Of a stretch of 64,000 nucleotides of DNA, positions 63,623-64,000 are shown in pieces (the stretch's first letter is position 1; each line of letters opens with the position of its first letter). Location of the stretch: positions 22,480 to 86,479 of the forward strand of contig JAHRVQ010000050.1 in the NCBI GenBank assembly GCA_019090615.1. The letters run 5' to 3'. The stretch comes from Pseudomonadales bacterium. GTDB taxonomy: Bacteria > Pseudomonadota > Gammaproteobacteria > Pseudomonadales > Azotimanducaceae. The translations under genes and the position numbers were made by a program. The notes below the pieces were generated by a model that was given only the letters and a program-made list of their open reading frames with translations, had not been told where the DNA came from and made no database searches.

Positions 63623-63715
63623 CTATCTATCGATAAAATAGAAATAGCCAAGCCAGAAATAACCCAATTTTTTTACATGGGAATTACATAGGTTCCGCTT
63701 TAAAGCCAAACGCAT
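63623..63715 (-). CDS. aromatic-rich leader peptide of the DAHP synthase gene
   Basis: A 30-codon frame that ends LG-YFWLGYFYF-IDR-stop: seven of nine consecutive residues are Tyr, Phe or Trp, with all three represented, about 40 nt before the terminator hairpin. This is the arrangement of ribosome-mediated attenuation, where scarce charged tRNA stalls the ribosome at these codons and prevents the terminator. The ATG at 63715 has only a weak purine-rich site upstream; the frame is open further, so the start is uncertain. Confidence 0.7.
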   Translation of the reverse strand: MRLALKRNLCNSHVKKLGYFWLGYFYFIDR

Positions 63716-63763
63716 GCTTTCAGGTGTCTTCACTTGTGAGTGTAGAAATTGAATCATCAGCAT

Positions 63764-63791
63764 ATGATAGCGGCAGAATAATCGCTTGCAA
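63764..63791 (-). promoter_or_regulatory. candidate sigma-70 promoter for the DAHP synthase leader
   Basis: On the minus strand TTGCAA (63791-63786) and TATCAT (63769-63764) are separated by 16 bp; they match the -35 and -10 consensus at four and five of six positions. Transcription would start near 63757, about 40 nt before the leader peptide ATG. Confidence 0.55.
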
Positions 63792-63875
63792 GGTATTTTT
63801 GCTCGGAATGACAAATAGCTGTTTAAAAATAGTGGTTTGGTTGTGGTTTGCCTGTGCTGAGGCTTTTTGTTAGAG

Positions 63876-64000
63876 CCGCTGAGGGCTCTTTATTAGAACC
63901 GCTGAGGGCTCTTTATTAGAACCGCTGAGGGCTTTTTATTAGAACCGCTGAGGGCTTTTTATTAGAACCGCTGAGGGCTTTTTATTAGAACCGCTGAGGG
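63876..64000. repeat. 23-bp tandem array, at least 5.4 copies, running off the window
   Basis: Perfectly periodic units start at 63876, 63899, 63922, 63945, 63968 and 63991, each ccgctgagggct followed by a T-rich half ending in agaa. Copies differ only at one base (ctcttt or cttttt). The first copy, preceded by GAG, makes a GAGCC/GGCTC hairpin followed by T, so the unit resembles a small terminator that has been amplified. The array continues beyond 64000 and shares core and period with 20104-20169. Confidence 0.95.

Noticed and set aside
63623..63814. A 63-residue protein
   Set aside because: Its informative part is only the aromatic tail, its N-terminal half overlaps the likely promoter, and its position before a terminator and DAHP synthase fits a leader peptide from an internal ATG.
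63876..64000. Possible CRISPR array
   Set aside because: The 23-bp units are directly abutting with no unique spacers, so this is a simple tandem array.

Overview
The window reads as chromosomal DNA of a heterotrophic gammaproteobacterium. NfuA, SohB, a RibBX-type ribB, CysI followed by a DUF934 gene, DUF2959 and DUF2970 proteins and a B12-dependent MetH all point that way. The many CoA-linked catabolic genes (acyl-CoA dehydrogenases, CaiB/BaiF transferases, a Baeyer-Villiger-type monooxygenase, GST, nitronate monooxygenase) suggest a marine Cellvibrionales-like lineage; this placement is inference. I see no rRNA, tRNA, insertion sequence, prophage or CRISPR array.

Layout. 0-3.4 kb: tail of an ExbD/TolR gene with its terminator, a histidine phosphatase, a DUF2726/zinc-ribbon protein, a PlsC acyltransferase and an MBL hydrolase. 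3.6-7.6 kb: a four-gene TRAP transporter locus with a TatT lipoprotein. 7.6-9.9 kb: a response regulator with TPRs facing a small FHA protein. 10.1-13.9 kb: two half-size ABC exporters that look like an asymmetric heterodimer. 14.5-17.8 kb: paired acyl-CoA dehydrogenases and an MBL hydrolase. 18.3-24 kb: a GAF/HD-GYP protein, an unrecognised secreted or anchored protein, a family-5 solute-binding protein and a DUF2959 lipoprotein. 24-27 kb: leftward operon ribBX - unknown - glutamine synthetase-like. 27-32.6 kb: glcDEF glycolate oxidase and a second FAD-linked 2-hydroxyacid dehydrogenase. 32.8-36.2 kb: PhoD-like phosphatase and a monooxygenase. 36.5-38.9 kb: three tandem paralogous solute-binding-like proteins. 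39.1-46 kb: alpha-methylacyl-CoA racemase, GST, CoA transferase, SDR, MFS permease, nitronate monooxygenase. 46.3-51.7 kb: M48 protease, TPR/TonB-C protein, SCP2-like protein, SohB, AcuI/YhdH reductase. 51.8-57.3 kb: cation:proton antiporter, DUF934 and sulfite reductase, a 39-residue membrane protein, MFS permease, DUF2970 protein. 57.5-64 kb: metH, nfuA and a DAHP synthase gene.

Two things stand out. First, the DAHP synthase gene has what looks like a complete ribosome-mediated attenuator: a promoter, a 30-codon leader peptide ending in a run with seven aromatic residues out of nine (Tyr, Phe and Trp all present), and a perfect intrinsic terminator with a U7 tract before the structural gene. 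Second, the window carries more than twenty short tandem duplications (units of 6-36 bp, 2-6 copies, many decaying). They are concentrated just after, across or just inside gene ends, several span stop codons, and several are in frame and lengthen protein tails or loops. One 23-bp unit recurs as tandem arrays about 44 kb apart.

Start codons were moved from the longest possible open frame wherever a ribosome binding site, signal peptide or family alignment favoured an internal start; these choices were made by eye.
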